Of a stretch of 64,000 nucleotides of DNA, positions 1-8,500 are shown piece by piece (the first letter of the stretch is position 1; each line of letters begins with the position of its first letter). The notes beneath the pieces are model-generated. The model had not been told where the DNA came from. It searched no databases and was given only the letters and a program-made list of their open reading frames with translations. The position numbers and the translations under genes are program-made. The stretch is from NCBI RefSeq assembly GCF_042654605.1, contig NZ_JBHSGT010000056.1, positions 1-64,000 on the forward strand, given 5' to 3'. The DNA comes from Enterococcus_I eurekensis. GTDB taxonomy: Bacteria; Bacillota; Bacilli; Lactobacillales; Enterococcaceae.

Positions 1-2
1 AT

Positions 3-74
3 AGGGATATTAGTGATACATATTTCAATAAAATGTGCCAAAGAATTAAAGCTATGAATTATTCAGGGTATTAG
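3..74 (+). CDS. C-terminal end of an upstream gene (partial)
   Basis: An open frame enters from the left edge and ends at TAG 72-74, giving about 23 residues (ending KAMNYSGY). The composition looks like a real protein tail, and the other two forward frames close early (stops at 2-4 and 55-57). Too little is present to name a family. The gene would run in the same direction as the surface-polymer genes downstream. Confidence 0.45.
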   Translation, partial: RDISDTYFNKMCQRIKAMNYSGY

Positions 75-308
75 TATATTTGGTAAGTTTTTAAAGGAAA
101 TTAATTTCACACCCAAAAAAGATTGATTGGAAACAGAAAAATTTAAGGTTTTGTATCCTTAGTCGTTAGCAGAAATACAATCCTATTTCCTATGCGGAAA
201 ATTTGTTTATTTACAAAAATTTCTTGATATTTCACCTTGTATTTGTTTGGCATACATGTTATAACTGAAAGTACCATTATTAGTAAAAAACACTAGGGGG
301 CAGATAAT
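75..308. other. Intergenic region upstream of small ORF
   Basis: About 230 AT-rich bases between the upstream gene tail and the small gene at 309. No convincing ORF, tRNA or strong terminator was seen. The right half holds a promoter-like pair (237-265) and the ribosome binding site AGGGGG just before 309. Confidence 0.5.
237..265 (+). promoter_or_regulatory. Candidate sigma-A promoter for the small gene at 309
   Basis: TTGTAT at 237-242 and TATAAC at 260-265 are separated by 17 bases, a good match to sigma-A spacing. The predicted start lies near 272, leaving a leader of about 37 bases to the ATG at 309. Confidence 0.5.
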
Positions 309-530
309 ATGGTACAAGATTTGTTGGTTGGTAAAAGTTATGAAGTTCAGACAAAAGATTTTCATCGATCGTTTGTTGGTAAAATTACCGATGTAACTAA
401 AGAAAATATCTTAGTAGAAATTGAGCATCTATCTTTAGTGGATAGCGAAATGTTTAAGATGAATTCCCTTATTAAAGTCGATCGCTTCGATATTAAACGA
501 CAATTAGAAGATGATTATTTTTTCAGTTAA
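309..530 (+). CDS. Small conserved-looking protein of unknown function (73 aa)
   Basis: I do not recognise this gene. It has its own promoter-like sequence, a strong ribosome binding site (AGGGGG, about 9 bases from the ATG) and a hairpin terminator right after the stop, so it is probably a monocistronic unit. The protein is acidic-to-neutral, has no membrane segment or signal peptide, and alternates hydrophobic and polar residues (VGKITDVTKENILVEIE), which suggests a small beta-barrel such as an SH3- or Lsm-like fold. A charged helix-like tail (VDRFDIKRQLEDD) follows. It sits just upstream of the teichoic acid locus, but nothing in the sequence links it functionally to that locus. Expression is supported by context only. 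Confidence 0.7.
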   Translation: MVQDLLVGKSYEVQTKDFHRSFVGKITDVTKENILVEIEHLSLVDSEMFKMNSLIKVDRFDIKRQLEDDYFFS

Positions 531-538
531 TCCAGTAG

Positions 539-592
539 AAACCATTAAGTCTTAAGACTCTAGAATCAGAGCTGAGATTTAATGGTTTTTTT
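539..592 (+). terminator. Rho-independent terminator after the 73-aa gene
   Basis: Inverted repeat AACCATTAA / TTAATGGTT followed by seven T. The long loop contains the perfect 12-base palindrome AGTCTTAAGACT (548-559). Confidence 0.7.
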
Positions 593-621
593 GTAAATCT
601 AAGGTGGAGTTATGCTATAAT
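591..621 (+). promoter_or_regulatory. Candidate extended -10 promoter for the teichoic acid locus
   Basis: TGCTATAAT at 613-621 is a perfect extended -10 (TGnTATAAT). The best -35 is weak (TTGTAA, 591-596, 19-base spacing). The predicted start is near 628, a short distance before the ribosome binding site of the TagB-like gene. Confidence 0.55.
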
Positions 622-651
622 AATTAATGGAAAATGATAGAGGAGGGGGAA

Positions 652-1806
652 ATGCTTTCCATGATATCGAATCTATTAAAAAGTTTGTATCTTTTCATTG
701 TTAAAATACGTTCAGATATAACGTTTAAAAAACATGAAAAAGTAATTTTTTTATTAAGTTTCCCAGCAACGAGCGGAATTGTTATTGAAGCAATTTACAA
801 TGAATGGGGTAAAAACTTAATCATTTGTTACACATCAGAGGCATCTGGATTAGCATATGAATATAAAAAAAAGGGGTGTATAATTTACCATATTGATTCT
901 TTTAAAACATTAATTCATCGAGTAGTCCCACTCGTTACTACTGCTAAAGTGGTACTTTGTGACAATTATTTTGCATTTTTAGGCAGTATTCATTCATCAA
1001 ATGATAGAGAAATTGTTCAAATATGGCACGCAAATGGTGCAATTAAATATTTTGGATTAGAAGCTAGATATACACAAAATCGTTCGAAAACAGATCAAAA
1101 TCGTTATAAGAGAGTGTATGAGAAATTTACTCATTATATTGTGAGTTCGGATAAAATGAGCGAAATTTTTACACGAAACTACCAAGTGACAATTAATACG
1201 TTACCCTTTGGTTATCCTATGACTGATAATTATTTTGATCCCGACTGGATTCACGAAAAGAAAAATTTATTTAAGCAGAATTTTCCTACATCTAAAAAAG
1301 TTTTACTGTACGCACCGACTTATCGTGAAGAAAATTCTAAAATAACGAATAAATTTAATAAAATTGTAGACGACCTACAAGAGGATTGGATAATACTTGT
1401 AAAACCTCATCCGCATGAAGAGGGGAAATATCGTTCCTTGAATCATGAAGATAAGATGTTTTTGGATTTTAAGGGATTGTCGTTAACAGAGATTTTACCT
1501 TCTGTGGACTGTTTAATCACCGATTACTCTTCAATACCATTTGAATACTCACTAGCGAATACTAATGGTAGGGTTATTTTTTATTGTTATGATTTTTTAG
1601 AATATGACCGCATGGTCGGAATTGAGAAAGATTTTAAAGAATGGGCCCCAGGTGATATTGTTTTTGATGAGAAATGCCTTCTAGAAGCAATCAATGCTGA
1701 AAAGGAAACGTCCTTTGATAAATTCAATGCCGATTGGAATCAATTTGCTAATGGAACGTCTCGAAAAAAAATAATAGAATGGGTAAGGAATAAAAATGAA
1801 TCATGA
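652..1806 (+). CDS. tagB: TagB-like CDP-glycerol glycerophosphotransferase (teichoic acid primase)
   Basis: A member of the CDP-glycerol:poly(glycerophosphate) glycerophosphotransferase family (PF04464), 384 aa. Enzymes of this family move glycerol phosphate from CDP-glycerol onto a lipid-linked acceptor at the inner face of the membrane. Family motifs visible are HANGAIKYFG near residue 125, YAPTYRE near 220 and TDYSSIPFEYS near 290. The single-domain length and the HANGAIKYFG variant fit the TagB primase rather than the TagF polymerase. An ATG also exists at 634, but the strong site AGGAGG at 641-646 lies downstream of it and is 5 bases from ATG 652, so 652 is chosen. The gene overlaps the TagA-like gene by 11 bases, consistent with translational coupling and with TagA making the substrate of TagB. 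Confidence 0.85.
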   Translation: MLSMISNLLKSLYLFIVKIRSDITFKKHEKVIFLLSFPATSGIVIEAIYNEWGKNLIICYTSEASGLAYEYKKKGCIIYHIDSFKTLIHRVVPLVTTAKVVLCDNYFAFLGSIHSSNDREIVQIWHANGAIKYFGLEARYTQNRSKTDQNRYKRVYEKFTHYIVSSDKMSEIFTRNYQVTINTLPFGYPMTDNYFDPDWIHEKKNLFKQNFPTSKKVLLYAPTYREENSKITNKFNKIVDDLQEDWIILVKPHPHEEGKYRSLNHEDKMFLDFKGLSLTEILPSVDCLITDYSSIPFEYSLANTNGRVIFYCYDFLEYDRMVGIEKDFKEWAPGDIVFDEKCLLEAINAEKETSFDKFNADWNQFANGTSRKKIIEWVRNKNES

Positions 1807-2539
1807 ATTAATAATGGGAATACCAGTAGATCATATAACTTATGAGAGTGTCCTTGAAGATGTGAATAATCACCTACTCGCTGGAACAAAAAAGATGACC
1901 ATCGCTAGTGTTAATCCACAAATTATCGTAGAATCTAAAAAATATCCTGAAGCGGTAAATTTTTTAGAAAAGAGCACACATCGGATTCCAGATGGTATAG
2001 GAATCGTGTTAGCTTCTAAATTGACTGGTGGAAAAATCAAAGAACGTGTTACAGGATTTGACTTGATGATTAAGTTACTTGAAAATGGTAATAATAATAA
2101 AAGAAGTGCTTTTTTTTATGGAGCAAAACCTGAGATTCTGGGTGCTGCTTTAAAGAATATTGAATTAAAATATCCTAACTTGGTAATAGCGGGTGGAATA
2201 GATGGTTATACTACTATGACGGAAGAGGAAGTTGTAGAACAAATTAATCGGACGAGTCCCGATTTTCTTTTTGTTGCTATGGGATTTCCGCGTCAAGAGT
2301 TATGGTTGAATCGTAATGTATCTAAACTAGATGTGAAAATTTTTCAAGATGTTGGCGGTAGTTTCGATGTACTCAGTGGAACTGTCAAACGCGCCCCCAA
2401 ATTTTTTCTCGACTATCACATGGAATGGTTATACCGTTCTTTAAGTAACCCTAAAAGGATAGGCCGGATTTTTCAACTACCTGTTTTTTTAATGAAGAGC
2501 GTATGGTGGAAAATATTTGAAGCAAATAATCTTTTATAA
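1796..2539 (+). CDS. tagA: TagA/WecG-like N-acetylmannosaminyltransferase
   Basis: GT26-family glycosyltransferase (WecG/TagA/CpsF), 247 aa, the usual length. In wall teichoic acid synthesis TagA adds ManNAc to undecaprenyl-PP-GlcNAc, forming the disaccharide that TagB then primes. The conserved core is visible: IASVNPQIIV near residues 36-44, RIPDGIGIV with the likely catalytic Asp at 66, KERVTGFDLM near 81-90, and FVAMGFPRQELW near 161-172. The start at 1796 lies inside the end of the TagB-like gene (11-base overlap); a second ATG is only two codons further on. Basic and hydrophobic residues in the C-terminal 50 (YRSLSNPKRIGR) match the membrane-docking tail known in the family. Confidence 0.88.
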   Translation: MNHELIMGIPVDHITYESVLEDVNNHLLAGTKKMTIASVNPQIIVESKKYPEAVNFLEKSTHRIPDGIGIVLASKLTGGKIKERVTGFDLMIKLLENGNNNKRSAFFYGAKPEILGAALKNIELKYPNLVIAGGIDGYTTMTEEEVVEQINRTSPDFLFVAMGFPRQELWLNRNVSKLDVKIFQDVGGSFDVLSGTVKRAPKFFLDYHMEWLYRSLSNPKRIGRIFQLPVFLMKSVWWKIFEANNLL

Positions 2540-2553
2540 ATAAGGAGATGCAG

Positions 2554-3270
2554 ATGAAAATTTTATTGATTATCCCTGCGTATAATGAAGAAGAAAGTAT
2601 TTTATCTACAATTAGTTCAATAGAAAAGATAAGGGAGACTTTTCCACATCAATTGGATTATTTGGTTATAAATGATGGATCAATAGATAGTACGGAAGAC
2701 ATTTTAAAGCAAAATAAGATAAATTATGTGACTCTTTTAATAAATTCAGGAATTGGAGTTGCTGTTCAGACTGGCTATAAATTTGCTTTGGAAAACGAAT
2801 ATGATATTGCTGTTCAATTTGATGGAGATGGTCAACACGATATTAATTCCCTAGAAAATCTAATTAGCTCTTTGATTACAAAAAAAGCAGACTTAGCAGT
2901 AGGATCCAGGTTTTTAGAAGAAAAAAAATCTGAATTTCAAACGACATTAATGAGACGTGTTGGAATAAATATTTTGAGCTTCTTTATAAAGGCTGTATCT
3001 GGGAAAAGAATCAGAGATACTACATCTGGTTATAGGGCAGGGAACAAAAAAGTTATCAAAGAATTTGCTAAACGCTATCCCACAAAATACCCAGAGCCAG
3101 AATCGATAGTCTACCTTCTAAAAAAAGGATATACAATTAAAGAATGTCCCGTTAACATGTTTGAGCGTCAAGGAGGAACCTCATCAATCACACCATTTAA
3201 ATCCGTTAGGTACATGATTGATGTTTGTTCTGCAATTCTAATCTTATTATTACTGAAGGAGGAAGACTAA
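2554..3270 (+). CDS. GT2 glycosyltransferase, DPM1/polyprenyl-phosphate type
   Basis: A family 2 glycosyltransferase (PF00535) of 238 aa. It has IPAYNEEESI near residues 7-16, the nucleotide-binding VINDGSIDST near 38-47 and the metal-binding FDGDGQHD near 89-96. This resembles dolichol- or undecaprenyl-phosphate sugar synthases, which charge a lipid carrier at the cytoplasmic face. It lacks the paired transmembrane tail of CsbB/GtrB types; only a short hydrophobic stretch lies at the C-terminus. ATG 2548 overlaps the ribosome binding site AAGGAG (2542-2547), so ATG 2554 is preferred. Its stop shares one base with the start of the DUF2304 gene. The neighbours suggest it feeds an extracytoplasmic sugar transfer system; the sugar is unknown. 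Confidence 0.85.
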   Translation: MKILLIIPAYNEEESILSTISSIEKIRETFPHQLDYLVINDGSIDSTEDILKQNKINYVTLLINSGIGVAVQTGYKFALENEYDIAVQFDGDGQHDINSLENLISSLITKKADLAVGSRFLEEKKSEFQTTLMRRVGINILSFFIKAVSGKRIRDTTSGYRAGNKKVIKEFAKRYPTKYPEPESIVYLLKKGYTIKECPVNMFERQGGTSSITPFKSVRYMIDVCSAILILLLLKEED

Positions 3271-3626
3271 TGAATAGTTTATCTGTGATTATGGTAGTAA
3301 TTTCGATCCTTTTTTTATACATGATTTTACGAGATATTAATAAAAATGAAATTACGTTAGAATATGCTAAATTATGGATTTTTGTAGGTTTTATTATGCT
3401 GTTTATTTCCATTTCAGCAGAATTTTCTACGTGGATAGCGAAGTCTCTAGGGTTTGAACTACTTTCTAATTTTTTATTGGTTGGTGCTGTTTTATTTTTA
3501 ATTGTTCATTCTTTTCTTCAAGCAAAAGAACTTTCAAGAAACAAAAAGCAAATCACTTCGTTAATTCAAGAAGTTTCGTTAGTAAAAAAAGAAATTAAAG
3601 ATATGAATTCGGAGAAGGAAACTTAA
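3270..3626 (+). CDS. DUF2304 membrane protein
   Basis: A small membrane protein of 118 aa with three hydrophobic segments (about residues 1-20, 28-50 and 62-82) and a charged C-terminal helix rich in K/E that may form a coiled coil. The arrangement matches the DUF2304 family, which is often encoded next to DPM1-like glycosyltransferases; its biochemical role is not established. The start is ATG 3270, which overlaps the stop of the upstream GT2 (TAATG) and follows AAGGAGG. A longer in-frame start at 3225 would lie inside the GT2 gene and lacks a binding site. The tight coupling suggests that the two products act together at the membrane. Confidence 0.75.
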   Translation: MNSLSVIMVVISILFLYMILRDINKNEITLEYAKLWIFVGFIMLFISISAEFSTWIAKSLGFELLSNFLLVGAVLFLIVHSFLQAKELSRNKKQITSLIQEVSLVKKEIKDMNSEKET

Positions 3627-3638
3627 GGGGGATTTTTT

Positions 3639-3980
3639 ATGATACTTTTTATTTTGTACGTTATTTTATCTACATCGGGGCTAGTTTTATTTAAAATCGG
3701 GGCGAATAGCCTGACGTTAGGGCTTCAAAAGTCTATTTTTTCAATGCAATTACCTTTAATAAGTTTGCTAGGATTGACATGTTACTTAATTAGTTTTGTT
3801 TTATGGATGTATATAATATCTAAATCGGATATTAGTTTTATAGTTCCATTAGGAGTAGCACTCACAAATTTAGCAGTTTTGTTTAGTTCTTACTTTATTT
3901 TAAAAGAAGAAATTTCTATAACTACAATTATAGGTGCGGCTATTATTATTCTAGGTGTTATTGTAATTAATATAAAGTAG
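3639..3980 (+). CDS. Small SMR/EamA-like membrane transporter, possible lipid-sugar flippase
   Basis: A protein of 113 aa made almost entirely of four hydrophobic helices, with the SMR/EamA hallmarks: a start of the type LYVILSTSGLVLFKIGA, a central Pro/Gly region (FIVPLGVALTNLAVL) and a C-terminal segment of the type LKEEISITTIIGAAIIILGV. Size and topology match half-size EamA or SMR proteins such as ArnE/ArnF, which are proposed to flip undecaprenyl-phosphate-linked sugars. That role fits the GT2 upstream and the large membrane protein downstream, but drug or metabolite export cannot be excluded from sequence. The ribosome binding site is AGGGGGA before ATG 3639. The gap to the next gene is 10 bases. 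Confidence 0.75.
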   Translation: MILFILYVILSTSGLVLFKIGANSLTLGLQKSIFSMQLPLISLLGLTCYLISFVLWMYIISKSDISFIVPLGVALTNLAVLFSSYFILKEEISITTIIGAAIIILGVIVINIK

Positions 3981-3990
3981 AGGTGATAAC

Positions 3991-5547
3991 ATGTCGAATG
4001 ACTTTAACAGATTGGTATTTCAGCAACATATAAGTACTTTTTTCGCATCAATATGGGAAAAAAGGTGGTTTATTTTTTCTGCGTTAGTGGTGTCCATAAT
4101 AGGAGGAGGCGTTTCTACAGAAGGAGCATCTTTTTATTGGAGGTTTATTATTTTAATTTTTGTAATAAGTGGAATATCGATTTTATTTATTCATAGTAAA
4201 GTAGCCACGGCATGCTTTGTAATAATAATGACTTTTGGAACATTTTTTGTTATTTTTTCTCCAGTGTTTGATTCTCTAGATGAACCTGCACATTATGGAA
4301 GAGCACAACATGTTTCGGAAGGAAATTTATTTTTGAAAAATGATCCTAAAGAACTTGCATTTTCCAAGGATTATCAATATTTGGTTGAAATGACGGGTTA
4401 CAATGGTATCAATCGATTAAACCCTAAGAAAAATTTTTTTCATAGTGATTTATTTTCAAAAACACATATTAAAGAAAAACAAGTAGAAACAAAAATCAAA
4501 GCAACAAGAACGTATGGGACTTTAGTGTATATTCCTAGTGCTTTAGGTTTGAAAATTGGAGAGATTATCTCTGGTGGTAACTTAGGCGTAATGTTCTATC
4601 TGGGTCGTTTTTTTAATCTATTGATGTATGCGCTAATGGCTTTTTTTGCAATACGATTAGCTGGTAGATTCAATCTGTTGGTTGGTTTTTTTGCGATTCA
4701 GCATTTTCCAGTCTACATATCTGCCTCATTTAATCAGGATGCTTTTTTTTATGGGTTATCATTGCTTATTTTGGCAAAATTTATTAGTATATTTGATAGT
4801 GAAAAGAAAATTAGTTATAAAGATGTCATTCAAATGACTATTTTCTGTGGACTAATGGCATTTACTAAGCTACCATCAATTGCGTTAATCGGGTTAATGA
4901 TTTTCATACCACGAGATCGATACAGTGACAAGAAGGTATATTATTCTAATTTTTTAGCTATATTAAGTGTGTTGATAGTTTCTCTTATATGGTTAAAATA
5001 CTACTCGACAATGGAAGCTACAGATCTTCCAAAATCAGTAAATCAAACAGAACAATTAAATTATATTATTGAGAATCCACGTGCGTTTATCACCGCATTA
5101 GCAAATGGTGTATTAAGTACCCCGCTAAAATTAAAGCAATATTTTACTTTTGGGTGGTCTTACCATTATTCAGAATATGCCTATATTTTAAGCCTTCCTG
5201 TAATAGGAGCGATGCTGTTGATGTATCCTATGCAATTGAAAAATAAAGTGAACGCTTGGTTTAAATTTGCGCTTGCAGGGGTAATGTTAGCGATTATAAT
5301 AGTTACTAATATTATTTTATATCTTACATTCACTGGTGTGGGTGAAAACGTTATTAAAGGAGTTCAAGGGAGATACTTTTATGGAATATTGGTATTACTA
5401 CCATTTTTAACAAATATATCGGACAAGATATTTATTAAGGATAGTTTTGAAATAATTAATCGGCAAGCCTTCAAAAAAATTATCTTAGTATTATCAATTT
5501 TATTTTTAACATGGATGGCTACGATGAGAATTGGGGCATACTATTAA
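3991..5547 (+). CDS. DUF2142 polytopic membrane protein, putative GT-C glycosyltransferase
   Basis: A 518-aa integral membrane protein with about ten hydrophobic segments. The first extracytoplasmic loop carries SLDEPAHYGRA (Asp97, Glu98, His101), and near residue 458 there is QGRYFYG. Both patterns fit the DUF2142 family, whose members look like GT-C enzymes that use lipid-phosphate sugars outside the membrane. The acidic pair in the first loop is where GT-C enzymes keep their catalytic acid. With the GT2, DUF2304 and small transporter just upstream (gaps of 10 to 12 bases or less), it would be the final transferase that decorates a surface polymer. The acceptor is unknown; wall teichoic acid is the obvious candidate given the location. 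Confidence 0.75.
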   Translation: MSNDFNRLVFQQHISTFFASIWEKRWFIFSALVVSIIGGGVSTEGASFYWRFIILIFVISGISILFIHSKVATACFVIIMTFGTFFVIFSPVFDSLDEPAHYGRAQHVSEGNLFLKNDPKELAFSKDYQYLVEMTGYNGINRLNPKKNFFHSDLFSKTHIKEKQVETKIKATRTYGTLVYIPSALGLKIGEIISGGNLGVMFYLGRFFNLLMYALMAFFAIRLAGRFNLLVGFFAIQHFPVYISASFNQDAFFYGLSLLILAKFISIFDSEKKISYKDVIQMTIFCGLMAFTKLPSIALIGLMIFIPRDRYSDKKVYYSNFLAILSVLIVSLIWLKYYSTMEATDLPKSVNQTEQLNYIIENPRAFITALANGVLSTPLKLKQYFTFGWSYHYSEYAYILSLPVIGAMLLMYPMQLKNKVNAWFKFALAGVMLAIIIVTNIILYLTFTGVGENVIKGVQGRYFYGILVLLPFLTNISDKIFIKDSFEIINRQAFKKIILVLSILFLTWMATMRIGAYY

Positions 5548-5585
5548 TTTGTTATAGGTTTATCAAGGAAGGGATTTTTATATAA

Positions 5586-8500
5586 ATGTTTATGAAAAAA
5601 ATAGTGAAGAAATTTGTATCTTCTAAGAATGTATTGTTTCCAAATATGAATAATAAAATGCGACTACATTATGCAAAGGGATACGAAACAAAAGCGATTC
5701 AAGAAAATACGATTCTTTATGAAACAAGAGATGGAAAATCAATTGTCGATTCGCCCTATGCGATGTTTCTTTATTTAGCAACTTCATCTGAATTTACTCA
5801 TTTCAAACATGTTTGGGTAATTCATAAGAAAAATGAAGGACTTGAGGAGAGCATACCAGAGGAGTTGAAAGAAAAAGTAACCTTTGTCTATAGACAAACA
5901 TTAGAATATGTCGATGCGCTACTAGAAGCAAAGTATCTGATATCAAACTCTACTTTTGAATCTTTTTTTGTAAAACGACCAGGCCAAGTCTATATTAATA
6001 CGTGGCATGGAACTCCCTTAAAACTAATGGGATTTGATATACCAGGTGATATCTCGCATTCGCAAAATGTTTTACGTAATTTTTTGATGACAGATTACAT
6101 TCTTTCACCTAATGAACATACATCTAATATCTTTATTAATAGTTATAAGTTAAAAGGTCTATACCAAGGAGAAATTTTAGAGGGTGGATACCCTAGGGTT
6201 GATTTGACCTTGAGAGCTTATGAAGAAAATGTATATAATAAAATTGAAAAAAATGGGTGTCGAATTGATAAAAACAAACCTATTATTCTTTATTCCCCTA
6301 CATGGAAGGGTGCATCGGTGCATGATGTGAATGATGATATTGAACAAATTATTTTAGAAACGCGTACGTTAATTAACAGATTCAAAAATGAATATCAAAT
6401 ATTGTTAAAGGTACATCCGTTTATTTTTCCGATAATTAAAGACGAGCCGCGCGTTATAGAGTATCTAGTTTCTGATATGATAGATGCAAACGAGGTTCTA
6501 TCTGTCACAGATATATTGATTACGGATTACTCGAGTATATTTTTTGATTTTTTAGTTACAGATAAACCAATCATATTTTATGCTTGGGATAAGGATCTAT
6601 ATGAAGAGGAACGTGGTCTGTATTTATCTGAAAATCAGCTTCCAGGACCTATTGCCGAAAATTTAGAGGAACTCATTAGTATGATATCCAATATTAATAC
6701 ACTTGATTACAAAGAGAAGTACGGAAAACTTAAAGCGAAAATGACACCCCATGAAACAGGAGAGACTACGAAAGGTTATGTAGAGTACATTTTTGGTAAT
6801 AAACAACCTGATAATAATATTAAACGTTATATGATAGATACACAAAAGAAAAAGATTTTATTTTTTCCTGGTGGGATGAGAAATAATGGAATCACCTCAA
6901 GTTTCTTGAATCTTATAGATAACATAGATTACGATAATTATGATGTTACAGTACTTTTAAATCCGAGCAATGATTTAGAAATTAATAATAATTTTAAATT
7001 AATGAATTCTAACGTTCGACCTCTATTTAGGTTCGGAATTGATATCTTGACTCGTAAGGAAAAACTTCTTAACAAAAGATTTGCCGACAGAGGCGTATCT
7101 GTAGAGGACAGAAATAAATATCCCTTAAAAGGTTATCAAAGAGAAGCACGTCGCTTAACAGCCGCATTAAAATTTGATGTAGCAATTGATTTCAGTGGTT
7201 ATAGTTATTTTTGGGGAAGGCATATATTAGGAGTAGATGCTAAAAAACATCTAGTATTTATGCATAATGATTTATTGGCAGATTCAATGCGTGAAATCGA
7301 TGGGGAAAGACCGATGTTTAAAGACTTAAACGGTTTATTTTCTATTTATTATCAGTTCGATCGATTATTAAGTGTGTCACCAATGACGCAAGAAGTCAAT
7401 GCAAGCAAATTATCTCGCTATGTTAGAGACGATCAAATGTCATTCGTATATAACACTATCAATATTGATAATATCTTAAATCCTACAAAAGAAAAAAAAG
7501 ATGAGCATCATTTGAAAGTTGCTAGGAGGTTATTAAGAACACTAGAAGAAGGAGATATTTACTTTTATAAAAACATCGAAGATATCAGACAGGGTAATAA
7601 TTTTAAATATAAAGTCCAAAAGAATAGTGATGCTATTGGGTTTGCTTCTTATGAATTTAATTCAAAAATCTTTGTTAAAGTATCTATAGAAGGAACATAT
7701 ATAGGCTGGGCAGAGGAGTCGCATTTTGATTTTAGAGAAGTAATTACTTATTCTGTGCAGAATTTTAATGGATATGGGACTGTTTCTAGATTTTTAAATT
7801 CACCTATTTGGAAAAAAATTAAAACAAATACAACTAAAGATCAAGTGATAACGTACGTGAAACCATTTAAAAATAGATATGTACAGATTAAAAAAGTTGC
7901 AGATACCTCGGATGGTCGATACTATTACGTGAAGTATAAGGGAGAAAAATTAGGATGGGTAAAATCTAGTGCGGTTCAAAGGGTACATAAGATTAGTAAG
8001 TATTCACCTGTCAATCTCTACTTTTATCAAAAAATGAAGATTATGGAGAGTGAAAATCCAGTTACTTATCCGGAGCAGATAGAGTGGGTTTTTAAATACG
8101 GAAAACTGAAAGACTTTGATTCAGTAGCTTTATACTCCGAACCTGAAGGAGTAACTGGGGGAGTCGAGTTATCATTACCTTTTGAATATAAAGATCAAAT
8201 TTTTGAAATCAAGGAAATCACGGAATTTGATAATAAACGTTTTTGTCGATTGAGCTTACCAGGACAGGAAAGTAGATTTGTAGGACATGTAAATGAAAAA
8301 AATATTGAATATGTTTCCCCAATAACTAATACTGAAATAAATAGTATCTTGGGTACACAGCAAAATAATTTTCCTGAAGTGGATACGGATAATCAACCAA
8401 TACCTGTGTTTGATAAGAAATACTTTAACTTTGTTAATATGGGAAGGTTATCTCCAGAAAAAAATCAACAAGTTTTAATATCAGCATTTAAGAGGTTTCA

